From Geodermatophilaceae bacterium (GTDB taxonomy: Bacteria; Actinomycetota; Actinomycetes; Mycobacteriales; Geodermatophilaceae): a stretch of DNA of 38,006 nt. Shown piece by piece: positions 1 through 7,700 of this stretch. A model generated the notes under the pieces. The model made no database searches. It was not told where the DNA came from and saw only the letters and a list, made by a program, of their open reading frames with translations. Position numbers and translations under genes: made by a program. Every line of letters starts with the position of its first letter. Position 1 is the first letter of the stretch. Location: the NCBI GenBank assembly GCA_013812145.1, contig JACCTY010000182.1, positions 1 through 38,006 of the forward strand. Direction: 5' to 3'.

Positions 1-215
1 AGACCGGTGGTGGCCCATTCCGGCGGGCTCGGCCACGGCACCCACAGCGGGACGCCGCTTTCCCGCCGGCCGTCTTCCACGACCTCGTGGTCAAGCTGCG
101 CATGTAGCCGCACCGGGGCGACCACCCCGTGCGCACCGCAGCGCCAGCTCTCGCTGTGAATCCCGGGCGGCTCGATGTTCAGGCCGCACCGCGGGCAGCA
201 CGGTGAATGGGTCAT
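1..215 (-). CDS. DUF6758 family protein (3' part beyond window)
   Basis: An ATG at 215 opens a frame that runs leftward off the window, so only about the first 71 residues are visible. The N-terminus has a zinc-ribbon-like arrangement (CCPRCG near residue 6, then WRCGAHG near residue 24), followed by a stretch ending in the proline/tryptophan-rich VPLWVPWPSPPEW. From memory this matches the actinobacterial DUF6758 family, whose members begin with a CPRCG knuckle and a W-x-C-x-x-H-G segment. Function is unknown. An overlapping frame reading from 285 is a shadow, since it lacks the paired cysteines. The gene is divergent from the NUDIX gene, with 144 nt between the two starts. Confidence 0.72.
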   Translation of the reverse strand, partial: MTHSPCCPRCGLNIEPPGIHSESWRCGAHGVVAPVRLHAQLDHEVVEDGRRESGVPLWVPWPSPPEWATTG

Positions 216-359
216 CGGGAGCCACCCTGGCCCGTGGTAGCGAACCGGTCAACCACGGGTATCCCGGGCGTCGATCCGGGCACAACGGATGCGTTTCCCG
301 TCACTCGGTGACCCGATCCGCATCCGATGAGTGGAACCGGGTAGCTAACCTGTCGCCAC

Positions 360-764
360 GTGACACCACGCCGGATCGCCTGTGTCGGTGCGATCGTCTT
401 CGACGATCGGGGCCGGCTGCTGCTCATCCGGCGCGGGCGGGAACCGGGGGCCGGCAGCTGGTCGCTGCCGGGTGGCCGGGTCGAAGCCGGGGAGACTCCG
501 CCGGAGGCGATCATGCGTGAAGTAGCCGAGGAAACCGGGCTGGTCGTCGTACCGGAGCGGCTGATCGGCCGGGTCGAGCGGGACGGTCCGGGCGGTGTCG
601 GCTATGTCATCGACGACTACGCCTGTACGGCGGTCGGCGGGCAGCTGCGCGCGGGGGACGACGCCAGCGACGCCCGCTTCGTCGACCGCAGAGGCCTGGA
701 CACGCTGACCCTGTCGCCGGGACTGCTCGATGCGCTTGCTGATTGGTCCGTGCTGCCAGACTGA
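360..764 (+). CDS. NUDIX hydrolase
   Basis: A 134-residue protein with a complete Nudix box: G39, E45, R53-E54, E57-E58 and G60 fit the GX5EX7REUXEEXGU pattern. Such enzymes hydrolyse nucleoside diphosphates linked to another group, using divalent metal held by the REUXEE glutamates. The substrate cannot be told from the sequence; at this length house-cleaning (ADP-ribose or oxidised nucleotide) roles are typical. The start is GTG at 360 and no clear Shine-Dalgarno precedes it. A TAGCTA hexamer at 342-347 could be a -10 box for a near-leaderless transcript, which is an inference only. The gene is convergent with the small membrane-protein gene at 796-1106. Confidence 0.88.
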   Translation: MTPRRIACVGAIVFDDRGRLLLIRRGREPGAGSWSLPGGRVEAGETPPEAIMREVAEETGLVVVPERLIGRVERDGPGGVGYVIDDYACTAVGGQLRAGDDASDARFVDRRGLDTLTLSPGLLDALADWSVLPD

Positions 765-795
765 CTGCACGCCGATCGGCCCGGCGGGTGGAGCC

Positions 796-1106
796 CTAGG
801 GGGGCGGGCCGGGCGAGATTGTCATGCCCGGCACGAACTCCTCGCCGACGACGGCCAGCGCGAGCAGGAACAGCAATCCGTACACCGCGCCGCGGATGTC
901 CTTCCAGTCCGAGCGCTTGGGCGATCCGGCCCGCCCTCCACTGGCCTTCCACAGATCTCGCTGCGTCACCGCCCGGCGGCAGTCGTTGATCCGGCGGGTC
1001 GTCTCGGCCGACGAGAGCTTCCGTCGGCCTCACTCGCCTCCAGCGCCTTGACGGCTGCCCGGATCTCCTCGAGCTCGACCGTTCCGCCCTGCTGCTGCTG
1101 AGACAT
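796..1106 (-). pseudogene. Small membrane protein gene with a 1-nt frameshift
   Basis: From ATG at 1106 the frame encodes a Q-rich start and an acidic helix (VELEEIRAAVKALEASEADG), then turns into Arg/Pro-rich nonsense. One nucleotide over, at about 1015-1030, the sense resumes as KLSSAETTRRINDCRRAVTQ, a DLWKASGG segment, WKDIRGAVYG, a C-terminal membrane helix (LLFLLALAVV) and a stop at 796-798. The span is 311 nt; one added base gives 104 codons, so a single-base deletion near the GACGGAAGC string explains it. It may be a true pseudogene, a sequencing error or, less likely, a programmed shift. A GTG inside the second frame could also start a roughly 55-residue product. It lies 31 nt after the MaoC gene on the same strand. 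I do not recognise the family. Confidence 0.6.
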
Positions 1107-1137
1107 GCACCGACGGTACGGGATGGTGCGTGCTTGA

Positions 1138-1653
1138 TCAGCTCTGGGCAGCCCCGGTAGGAGCGGGCCGGCCGGGCTGCTCACCGCCGCGCGCGTCGCC
1201 GTACGACTTCTTGGGGATCATGACCTTGCGGCGGAAGACGCAGACGACGGTCCCGTCCTGGTTGTAGCCGCGGGTCTCGACGTGCACGACCCCACGGTCG
1301 TCCTTGGACTTCGATTCGGTCTTGCCCAAGACGGTGGTCTCGCCGTAGATCGTGTCCCCATGGAACGTCGGGGCGACGTGTTTGAGCGACTCGACCTCGA
1401 GGTTGGCGATGGCCCGGCCGCTGACGTCCGGGACGGACATGCCGATCAGCAGTGAGTAGACGTAGTTGCCGACGACGACGTTCTTGCCGAACTCCGTGGT
1501 CTCCGCCGCGAAGTGCGCGTCGAGATGCAGCGGATGATGGTTCATCGTGATCAGGCAGAACAGGTGGTCGTCGTACTCGGTGACCGTCTTTCCCGGCCAG
1601 TGCCTGTACGTCGCTCCGACCTCGAACTCCTCGAAGTACCGCCCGAACTGCAT
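1138..1653 (-). CDS. MaoC-like (R)-specific enoyl-CoA hydratase/dehydratase
   Basis: A 171-residue single hot-dog protein of the MaoC dehydratase family, which adds or removes water across the double bond of enoyl-CoA thioesters. The hydratase-2 signature is present as N38-H-H-P-L-H43-L-D45: His43 is kept, but the usual catalytic aspartate five residues before it is Asn38. I recall the same change in the actinobacterial subgroup with LTMNxHPLHFD sequences (for example the Rv2499c type), so it is probably a subfamily trait rather than decay. The conserved FG..VV.GNYVYSLLIGMS and HVAPTFHGDTIY blocks follow. The start (ATG) is 4 nt after the DUF2332 stop, with AGGA as a possible ribosome site, so the two are probably cotranscribed. 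The physiological substrate is unknown. Confidence 0.82.
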   Translation of the reverse strand: MQFGRYFEEFEVGATYRHWPGKTVTEYDDHLFCLITMNHHPLHLDAHFAAETTEFGKNVVVGNYVYSLLIGMSVPDVSGRAIANLEVESLKHVAPTFHGDTIYGETTVLGKTESKSKDDRGVVHVETRGYNQDGTVVCVFRRKVMIPKKSYGDARGGEQPGRPAPTGAAQS

Positions 1654-1657
1654 CCGC

Positions 1658-2734
1658 TCATCCTGCTACGTCCCGTCCCTGGCCGCTCTGCCACCTGGTC
1701 GGGATGCCGTGCCCGGCGGTGGTCGCCAGCAGTTCACGGTTGCCGCCCGGCCAGCTCGTGAGCGTGACCTCCAACCGGCTGTCCTTGTCGAGCTGGCCGA
1801 CGCTCTCCATGCCAACGAGCGCCAGCGGCGCGGTGTCCGTCGCGCGGGCGCCGGCGGCAGCGAGCAACGCCTCGATCTCGGCCTGCTCGGCGGCCTCGAT
1901 GTACTGCCACACCACGGAGTGCCAGACGACGGTCACGCTTCCGGCGCGCGGCCGGCCGAGCCGGTGCGCGAGCCAGGGTGCGGCGCGCGCCCGCTCCACG
2001 GTCGGCGGATGCTCGGCGGCGATCTGGAGGGCGGCGCGTAGCCGGTAGAGGCGTTCGGTCCAGTCGGCCCAGACGAAGGACGTCAAGGTCAGCCGGCCCT
2101 GGATTGTGCTCGGGTCGACCGGCAGCGGGTCGCAGCCGGCGCGCTCGACAATCTCCAGTCGTTGCCCGAGGTCGGCCGGCGGATAGCTGAGCCAGGGCGA
2201 CTGCAGCCGCAACCTGGAGTCCGGCTGCCCGAGTGTCCGGTGGTCGATGACATACGCGTAACGGTCGACGTTCAGGTTGAGGCCCGCGCTGGCGCCGATC
2301 TCGAACAACCGGATCGGCAGGCCGGTGCGGTGTTCAAGGACCAGCAAGGCGCCGACGAGAACGGCGCACCGGCCGACGTCGTTCGTCTGCACCGGTCGGC
2401 CGGCGAGATCCGCCAGCTGGTCGGGTTGTTGCGTCAGTAACCGCTCGGCGGCCGGCCAGGCGTCCCGGACCGGTGCGGTACCGCCGACGCTGGGGTAGTG
2501 CAGGGCAAGTTCGGGCGCCCGCCGTTCGAGCACCATCCGGTGCAACGCACCCATCAGTCGCAGCGGCGGGACACTCGTCGACGGGTCGTCGCGGTACCGC
2601 TCCATCACGTGAGCCGTGGGGCCGCCGGCGTCGAGGTCGTCGGCCATCGCTTCGAGCAGTACGGCGTACAGCGGGGAGCCGGGCAGGCAGTATCGGGCCT
2701 GCCGGCGGAACTGCTCGGCCAACGGATGCGGCAC
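1658..2734 (-). CDS. DUF2332 family protein
   Basis: A 358-residue protein matching the DUF2332 family: it opens with LAEQFRRQARYCLPGSPLYA, has the conserved PSVGG.APVRDAWPA block, an EIGASAGLNLN motif near the middle resembling a nucleotide/SAM-binding loop, and the late WHSVVWQYI segment. No biochemical role is established for the family that I know of; the glycine-rich EIGASAG loop followed by acidic and aromatic patches is compatible with a Rossmann-type methyltransferase fold (inference). I chose GTG at 2734 because a GAAGGAG sits just upstream and homology begins there; the frame is open further upstream without family-like sequence. About 130 nt separate it from the SUFU gene, and MaoC follows after 4 nt. 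Confidence 0.8.
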   Translation of the reverse strand: MPHPLAEQFRRQARYCLPGSPLYAVLLEAMADDLDAGGPTAHVMERYRDDPSTSVPPLRLMGALHRMVLERRAPELALHYPSVGGTAPVRDAWPAAERLLTQQPDQLADLAGRPVQTNDVGRCAVLVGALLVLEHRTGLPIRLFEIGASAGLNLNVDRYAYVIDHRTLGQPDSRLRLQSPWLSYPPADLGQRLEIVERAGCDPLPVDPSTIQGRLTLTSFVWADWTERLYRLRAALQIAAEHPPTVERARAAPWLAHRLGRPRAGSVTVVWHSVVWQYIEAAEQAEIEALLAAAGARATDTAPLALVGMESVGQLDKDSRLEVTLTSWPGGNRELLATTAGHGIPTRWQSGQGRDVAG

Positions 2735-2864
2735 ACCGCTCCTTCGCTGCGGTCTCTGGTTCGACCGGATCGTAGGCAACCCTCCGGCTGGCGTCCCGAA
2801 GATCGTCAGGCCAGAAGGGCTCGTGGAGAACCAATCCGTGCTGACGATCACTCCACCAGGCCAC

Positions 2865-3464
2865 CTACGCCTCGGCTGCAGGCCGGTCGAGCCCTCGCCT
2901 CGCTCGTACCGGCGCCCGCAGGTCGGTGCCGGCCTCCCGCCAGGCCTCGCGCAGTGCGGCGGCGCCGTGGATCCGCCGATAGGCCAATTCGGTCGCCGTG
3001 ATCGGGACCACGGGTAGCAGTCGCACGGGTTGCCCCATGTCAGTGGCGACTTCCGGGAGAACCGGCGGGTCGATGAGGACGGCGGTGAACTCGGCGCCGT
3101 CCCACAGCGGATGCCCGGTCTCCACGGTCCCGTCAGGCGCGAGGACGAGGCCCTCCACCGTCGGCGCGCTGGCGAGCGCCGCCATCGTGCGAAGCACCGA
3201 GTCCTCGCGCCGAGCCAGCGTGAGCACCAGCTCGACCCGCGGCCCGGTCGAAGCATCGACGACGACGGCCTGGGGGTCGGACATCGGTGTCCGCGCCATG
3301 CCGACCGTCGCATACCGCACCGGGCCGGCGCCGTCGGGACCGAACCGCAGCACGTCGATCGGCGCCACACCGACGAACGACACCGAACCCCGTGAGCCGA
3401 CCGGCCCGAACGCTGCCACCCAGGCCGCCTCGACGGCGGTGAGCAGGTCGGCGTCGGACGGCAC
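2865..3464 (-). CDS. Suppressor-of-fused (SUFU) domain protein
   Basis: A 199-residue protein made of one SUFU-like domain: an opening acidic helix (LLTAVEAAWVAAFGP), beta-strand-rich middle with VELVLTLARR, the conserved G.PLWDG..F..VLIDPP segment, and the C-terminal VPIT..ELAYRR..G.AAL.EAW block. Bacterial SUFU proteins have been proposed, from comparative genomics, as immunity proteins of polymorphic and contact-dependent toxin systems; others have no known role. The immunity reading fits the immediate upstream WXG100 gene (20 nt away, same strand), but no toxin gene is adjacent. GTG at 3464 is the best start; its ribosome site is weak. Confidence 0.78.
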   Translation of the reverse strand: MPSDADLLTAVEAAWVAAFGPVGSRGSVSFVGVAPIDVLRFGPDGAGPVRYATVGMARTPMSDPQAVVVDASTGPRVELVLTLARREDSVLRTMAALASAPTVEGLVLAPDGTVETGHPLWDGAEFTAVLIDPPVLPEVATDMGQPVRLLPVVPITATELAYRRIHGAAALREAWREAGTDLRAPVRARRGLDRPAAEA

Positions 3465-3484
3465 GCCCGAACGGTAACCAGCGG

Positions 3485-3775
3485 CTACATCGCCTGGCTG
3501 AAGCCCCGGGCGATCGCCGCGTCGGTTTCGGTCACCGTGGTGGCGGTCTGCTGCAGCAGCGTGCCGATGCCGATCAGCGCCTGCTGAACGTTCTGCGCGG
3601 CGGTCTGCCACTGCTGGTACAGCGCGAGGAACGCCTGCGCGGAGCCGGCCTCCCAGCCGGTGGTGACGTCGCCGTTGATCCGGGTGGACAGCGCCGCGGT
3701 CTGCGCCTGGCTGTCGGCGGCGGCGGCGCTGCACTGGCCGGCCATCGCCAGCAGGGTCGGGATGTCGTACCTCAT
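3485..3775 (-). CDS. WXG100-family type VII secretion substrate (variant motif)
   Basis: A 96-residue, all-helical protein with the length and layout of ESAT-6/WXG100 proteins, which pair as helical hairpins and are exported by EccC-type ATPases. The turn reads TGWEAGSAQAF: the spacing from W to the aromatic residue (+8) is normal, but the glycine usually at +2 is alanine, with glycine at +3. The C-terminal helix (VTETDAAIARGF) lacks the tyrosine of the YxxxD/E export signal, as several known members do. ATG at 3775 is preceded by AAGGAG with 8-nt spacing, a strong site. It follows the dioxygenase gene on the same strand and precedes the SUFU gene. No second WXG100 partner is visible, so it may form a homodimer. 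Confidence 0.85.
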   Translation of the reverse strand: MRYDIPTLLAMAGQCSAAAADSQAQTAALSTRINGDVTTGWEAGSAQAFLALYQQWQTAAQNVQQALIGIGTLLQQTATTVTETDAAIARGFSQAM

Positions 3776-3841
3776 GACTGCACTCCTTTGCGGTCGGTTG
3801 ATGACCCCGACGCTAGGTGGCAGGCCTGCCAGCCGCCGGCG

Positions 3842-3869
3842 TTGTCCACAGCCGGCGGAGTTGTTCACA
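3842..3869 (+). promoter_or_regulatory. DnaA-box-like pair upstream of the WXG100 gene
   Basis: The 89-nt gap between the dioxygenase stop and the WXG100 start contains TTGTCCACA at 3842-3850, an exact match to the actinobacterial DnaA-box consensus, and TTGTTCACA at 3861-3869 with one mismatch, in the same orientation. This is a sequence match only; binding is not shown. Confidence 0.35.
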
Positions 3870-4674
3870 GATGCGAGCGCAGCTCCCACAACTCCGGGTA
3901 GAAGCGCATATCCAACCGGGTCCGCAGGTACGGCGCTCCGGACGAGCCGCCGGTGCCCGACTTGATCCCGATCTGCCGCTCGACCATCAGCACGTGCCGC
4001 ATCCGCCAGCGTGCCCACAGCTCGTCGTGTTCGACGAGCGCCTCCGCGAGGTCCCACAGGTAGCCGAAGGACCGCCGGTCGCGACTCACCGCCGTGAGCG
4101 CCGCTCGGCGTTCCTCCACTGTGGACACACCGAATCCCGCTTCGGCGAGCAACCGCACGAAACCGTCCCAAAGCGTGGGTTCGTCCAGCCGGGCCAGCAA
4201 CCTCGCCCGCTCGGCCCCAGTCGCGTGGCTGAGCCGGTCGACGTACGCCGGTTCCTTCGCACCCGACAGGAACTCCAACTCGCGGAACTGCACGGACTGG
4301 AACCCGCTGGCCGGCGCCAGCAGGTTGCGGAAGATCAGGAAGTCCTGCGGCGTCATCGTCTCCAGTACGTCGATCTGCTCGATCAGCAGCCGGGTGATCA
4401 CGTGCGAGCGATGCAACCGCTGCCGCGGGTTGTACACGTCACCGGCCAACATCCGGTCACGCGCATCACCGAGTTCGTGCAGCAACAGGCCGAACCACAA
4501 CTCATAGACCTGATGGATGGTGATGAACAGCAGCTCATCGTGCGCCGGCGGGTCCGACTTCAACACCTGGGCGCTGAGCAGATCCGGCAGGTGCAGGTAG
4601 CTGCCGTAGGACAACCGCGCCCCGGACTCGCCGAAGCTGCGATCCTCACCCGTCTTTGTCGATACCTCGGTCAC
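3865..4674 (-). CDS. kynA: Tryptophan 2,3-dioxygenase
   Basis: A 269-residue heme enzyme that opens the indole ring of L-tryptophan with O2 to give N-formylkynurenine, the first step of the kynurenine route. Visible signatures: ITIHQVYELW with active-site His54, SGFQSVQFR ending in Arg131 (substrate carboxylate contact in the family), WRMRHVLMVERQIG with the likely proximal heme ligand His227, and the GTGGSSG loop (240-246). Length is normal for the bacterial enzyme. GTG at 4674 is the start. No kynureninase or formamidase gene is adjacent, so the rest of the pathway must lie elsewhere or be absent. It is divergent from the FHA-EccC gene and sits upstream of the WXG100 gene on the same strand; the association with secretion genes may be accidental. 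Confidence 0.95.
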   Translation of the reverse strand: MTEVSTKTGEDRSFGESGARLSYGSYLHLPDLLSAQVLKSDPPAHDELLFITIHQVYELWFGLLLHELGDARDRMLAGDVYNPRQRLHRSHVITRLLIEQIDVLETMTPQDFLIFRNLLAPASGFQSVQFRELEFLSGAKEPAYVDRLSHATGAERARLLARLDEPTLWDGFVRLLAEAGFGVSTVEERRAALTAVSRDRRSFGYLWDLAEALVEHDELWARWRMRHVLMVERQIGIKSGTGGSSGAPYLRTRLDMRFYPELWELRSHL

Positions 4675-4691
4675 GGGCGAAACCTACGCCG

Positions 4692-4700
4692 TTGTCCACA
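4692..4700 (+). promoter_or_regulatory. DnaA-box-like nonamer in a divergent promoter region
   Basis: An exact TTGTCCACA sits in the 82-nt gap between the divergent starts of the dioxygenase (4674) and the FHA-EccC ATPase (4757). It is the second of three exact copies that I noticed, all in intergenic DNA. A regulatory role for DnaA is an inference from sequence alone. Confidence 0.35.
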
Positions 4701-4756
4701 GTTTGGCTGCGACCCGACCCAGGCCGCGCGAGGCTGCCCAGACTCGGCCGGTGCGG

Positions 4757-7700
4757 ATGACATTGACACTGGTCTGCGGCGGACCCGAGGACGGGCGTGA
4801 GCTCGACGTCACCATCAGTGCCCCGCCCGGCTGCCTGCTCGGGGGCGTTGCGGAGCAGTTGCGAGCGGCCGCCGGCAAACCGGGCGCCGTCCTGTACGCC
4901 GGATCCACCCGGCTGGCCGATGACGCCCCGCTCGGCGCGCCCGGGCTGCGGCACGGCAGCCTGCTCGGCGTCGGCAGTCCCGGTCCGCGGCGGGGCGCCG
5001 CGAGTGCGGTGCTCGAACTCCGCGTGGTGTCCGGATTGTCGGCCGGCCTCACCCACGGCCTCAGCCGTGGGGAGCACATCATCGGCCGTGGCTCGTCGTG
5101 TGCGGTGCACCTGGACGATCCGGTCTGTTCGCGCCGGCACGCCGTGGTCACCGTCGGGACCGAGGGCGTCACGGTGGCCGACCTGGGCTCGACGAACGGC
5201 CTGCTGTTGGACGGCGCCACCGTCCGGGCCGAGCCCGTACCGATGGTGCCCGGGCAGTTGCTCCGGATCGGCGACAGCGTGCTGAGCCTCGCCGTACCGG
5301 CGGACGTCCCGGCCGCGACCCGCCCGACCCGGGACGGGACGGTGGCGGTCAACCGCCCACCACGACTGGCCGAGGCACCGACCGAGGTCACCATCGACTG
5401 GCCCACCCCGCCCGGGCTCCCCGCCACACCACGGCTGGCAGTGATCGCCGTGGTGCTACCGGTCATCGCCGGAGTCGTGCTCGCGGTCCTGTTCCGCATG
5501 CCGCAGTTCCTGCTGTTCACGCTGCTGTCCCCGCTGATGATGCTCGGCAACTACCTGTCCGACCGCACCGGTCGCCGGCGCGGCCGCCGCCGGGCCATGG
5601 CCGACCACGAGCACGCAGTGCGCTGCGCGGAGGCCGATCGGGACCGAGCCGTGGCGCTGGACTCGGCGGCCCGGCGGCGGGCCGTCTTCGATCTGGCCGC
5701 GGTCACGACCAGCGCGCTCCGGCCCGGTCAGCGGCTCTGGGAACGCCGGCCCGGCGACCGCGACTTCCTGCTGGTCCGCGTCGGCACCGCCACCCGGCCG
5801 GGCGGAGTGTCCCTGCGCCGGGACGGTCGCAGCGAGCCGGTGCAGGCGCCGGACCTGCCGGTCACGGTCCCACTCGATGCCGTCGGCGTCCTCGGCCTGG
5901 CCGGGCCGGATGAACCGCTGCTGGCCATCGCCCGCGGCCTGCTCTGTCAGCTCGCGACGTTGCACAGCCCGCGAGATCTCCGGATCGTCCTGCTCACCAC
6001 GGCCGATTTGGCCGCGCGCTGGGCGTGGGCGCGTTGGCTGCCCCAGCTGCGCCGAGCCGACGGCGCCGCCCAGCTGACCGCGCTGCTCGACGAGCGGCAG
6101 CGTGAACGGCGAACCGGTCCGCCGGACACCGTGCTGGTCGTGCACGAGTCCGGACGGCTGCGGGCCGCTCCCGGGGTGGCCCGGCTGCTCGTGGAAGGAC
6201 CCGCTGCCGGCATCCTCGCCCTCTGCCTGGACCGGCACGAACGCCGGCTGCCGGCCGAATGCCGAGCGGTCGCGGCGATCTGCGGTGACGTGGGCAGCCG
6301 GTTGCGGCTGTCCCTGCCGCCCCAAGGCGCCGCGGCCGATGTACTCGCGGACGGGCTGCCGCTATCCGTCGCCGCTGTCATCGCCCGTGCCCTCGCTCCC
6401 CTGCGCGACCCCGGCGACGGCGCCGAACCTCGGCTGCCCGGCCAGGTCCGGCTGCTGGATCTGCTCGGACTGCCAGAGCCGTCCGGCGAATCGCTGGCCG
6501 CAGCCTGGGCGGCAACCGACCTGACCCCTCGGGCGCTGCTCGGGGGTGCCGCCAGGGGCCCGTACGGCGTGGACCTCGTCAGGGACGGACCGCACCTGCT
6601 TGTCGCCGGTACGACGGGCTCCGGCAAGTCCGAGTTGCTGCAGACGCTCATCGCCGCCCTGGCCGCCACGATGCCGCCAACCGCGGTCCAGTTCGTCTTG
6701 GTCGACTACAAGGGCGGCGCGGCGTTCCGGGACTGCGCCAGGTTGCCGCACACCGTCGGACTGGTCACCGACCTCGATACCCACCTCACCCAACGAGCAC
6801 TCAGGTCGCTGGCGGCCGAGCTCACTCGCCGCGAGCGCACCCTCGCCGCCGCCGGCGCGAGCGACCTCGCCGGCTACCTGGGTAGCGAGCCGCTGCCGCG
6901 GCTGGTGATCATCGTCGACGAGTTCGCCGCCCTGGCCCAGGAACTGCCCGACTTCGTCCGCGGACTGGTCGCCGTCGCCGCCCGCGGCCGCTCCCTCGGC
7001 ATCCATCTGGTGCTGGCCACCCAGCGTCCCGGCGGCGCGGTCACTCCTGAGATCCGGGCCAACACCTCGCTGCGGATCGCGCTGCGAGTCACCGATGAGG
7101 CCGAGTCCCGGGACATCGTCGAGCAGCCCGGTGCGGCCCGCATTTCCAAGCACACACCGGGCCGCGCCCTGATTCGCTCGGGTACCGAACCCGCGACCCT
7201 CGTCCAGACCGCTCGGGTCGCCGGCCGGGCTCCGCCGCCGGCGCCGGGCCCGACAGTCGCCGTCGGCTGGCCGACCCGGTCCGGCCCGCCGGCTGACGAC
7301 GGCGACGGCCCGACGGACCTGCAGCGGATCGTCGACGCGGCTCAAGAGGCCGCCCGGTTGACCGGCTGGCAGCCGCTACCGAGCCCCTGGCTCCCGCCGC
7401 TGCCGGACCTGCTGCGCCTGGACGAGCTGTCCGACGGACCGGTTGGAGCCGCTGTCCTTGGCCTCATCGACCATCCGGACGAGCAGCGCCGTTCGCCGCT
7501 CACCTTCGACCTCGCGACCGACGCCTCCCTGCTCATCGCCGGTGGTCAGCGCAGTGGCCGCACCACCGCCGTACGAACACTGCTCGCCTCGCTGACCCGA
7601 ACGTGGAGCGCGGACGACGTGCACGTCCACGTCATCGACTGCGCCGGCGGCGGGCTGCTGGCAGCAGAACGGCTGCCGCACTGCGGCTGCGCCATCGGTC

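Noticed and set aside
91-285. A 64-codon minus-strand open frame
   Set aside because: It overlaps the DUF6758 start in another frame and lacks the paired cysteines and family-like sequence found in the chosen frame.
779-814. Hairpin GCCCGGC ... GCCGGGC between the NUDIX and small membrane-protein genes
   Set aside because: The stem is 7 bp with a 22-nt loop, and such pairs arise easily in this composition; too weak to call a terminator.
3817-4800. A 327-codon plus-strand open frame
   Set aside because: It is antisense to kynA and runs into the start of the FHA-EccC gene in another frame; kynA has all catalytic motifs.
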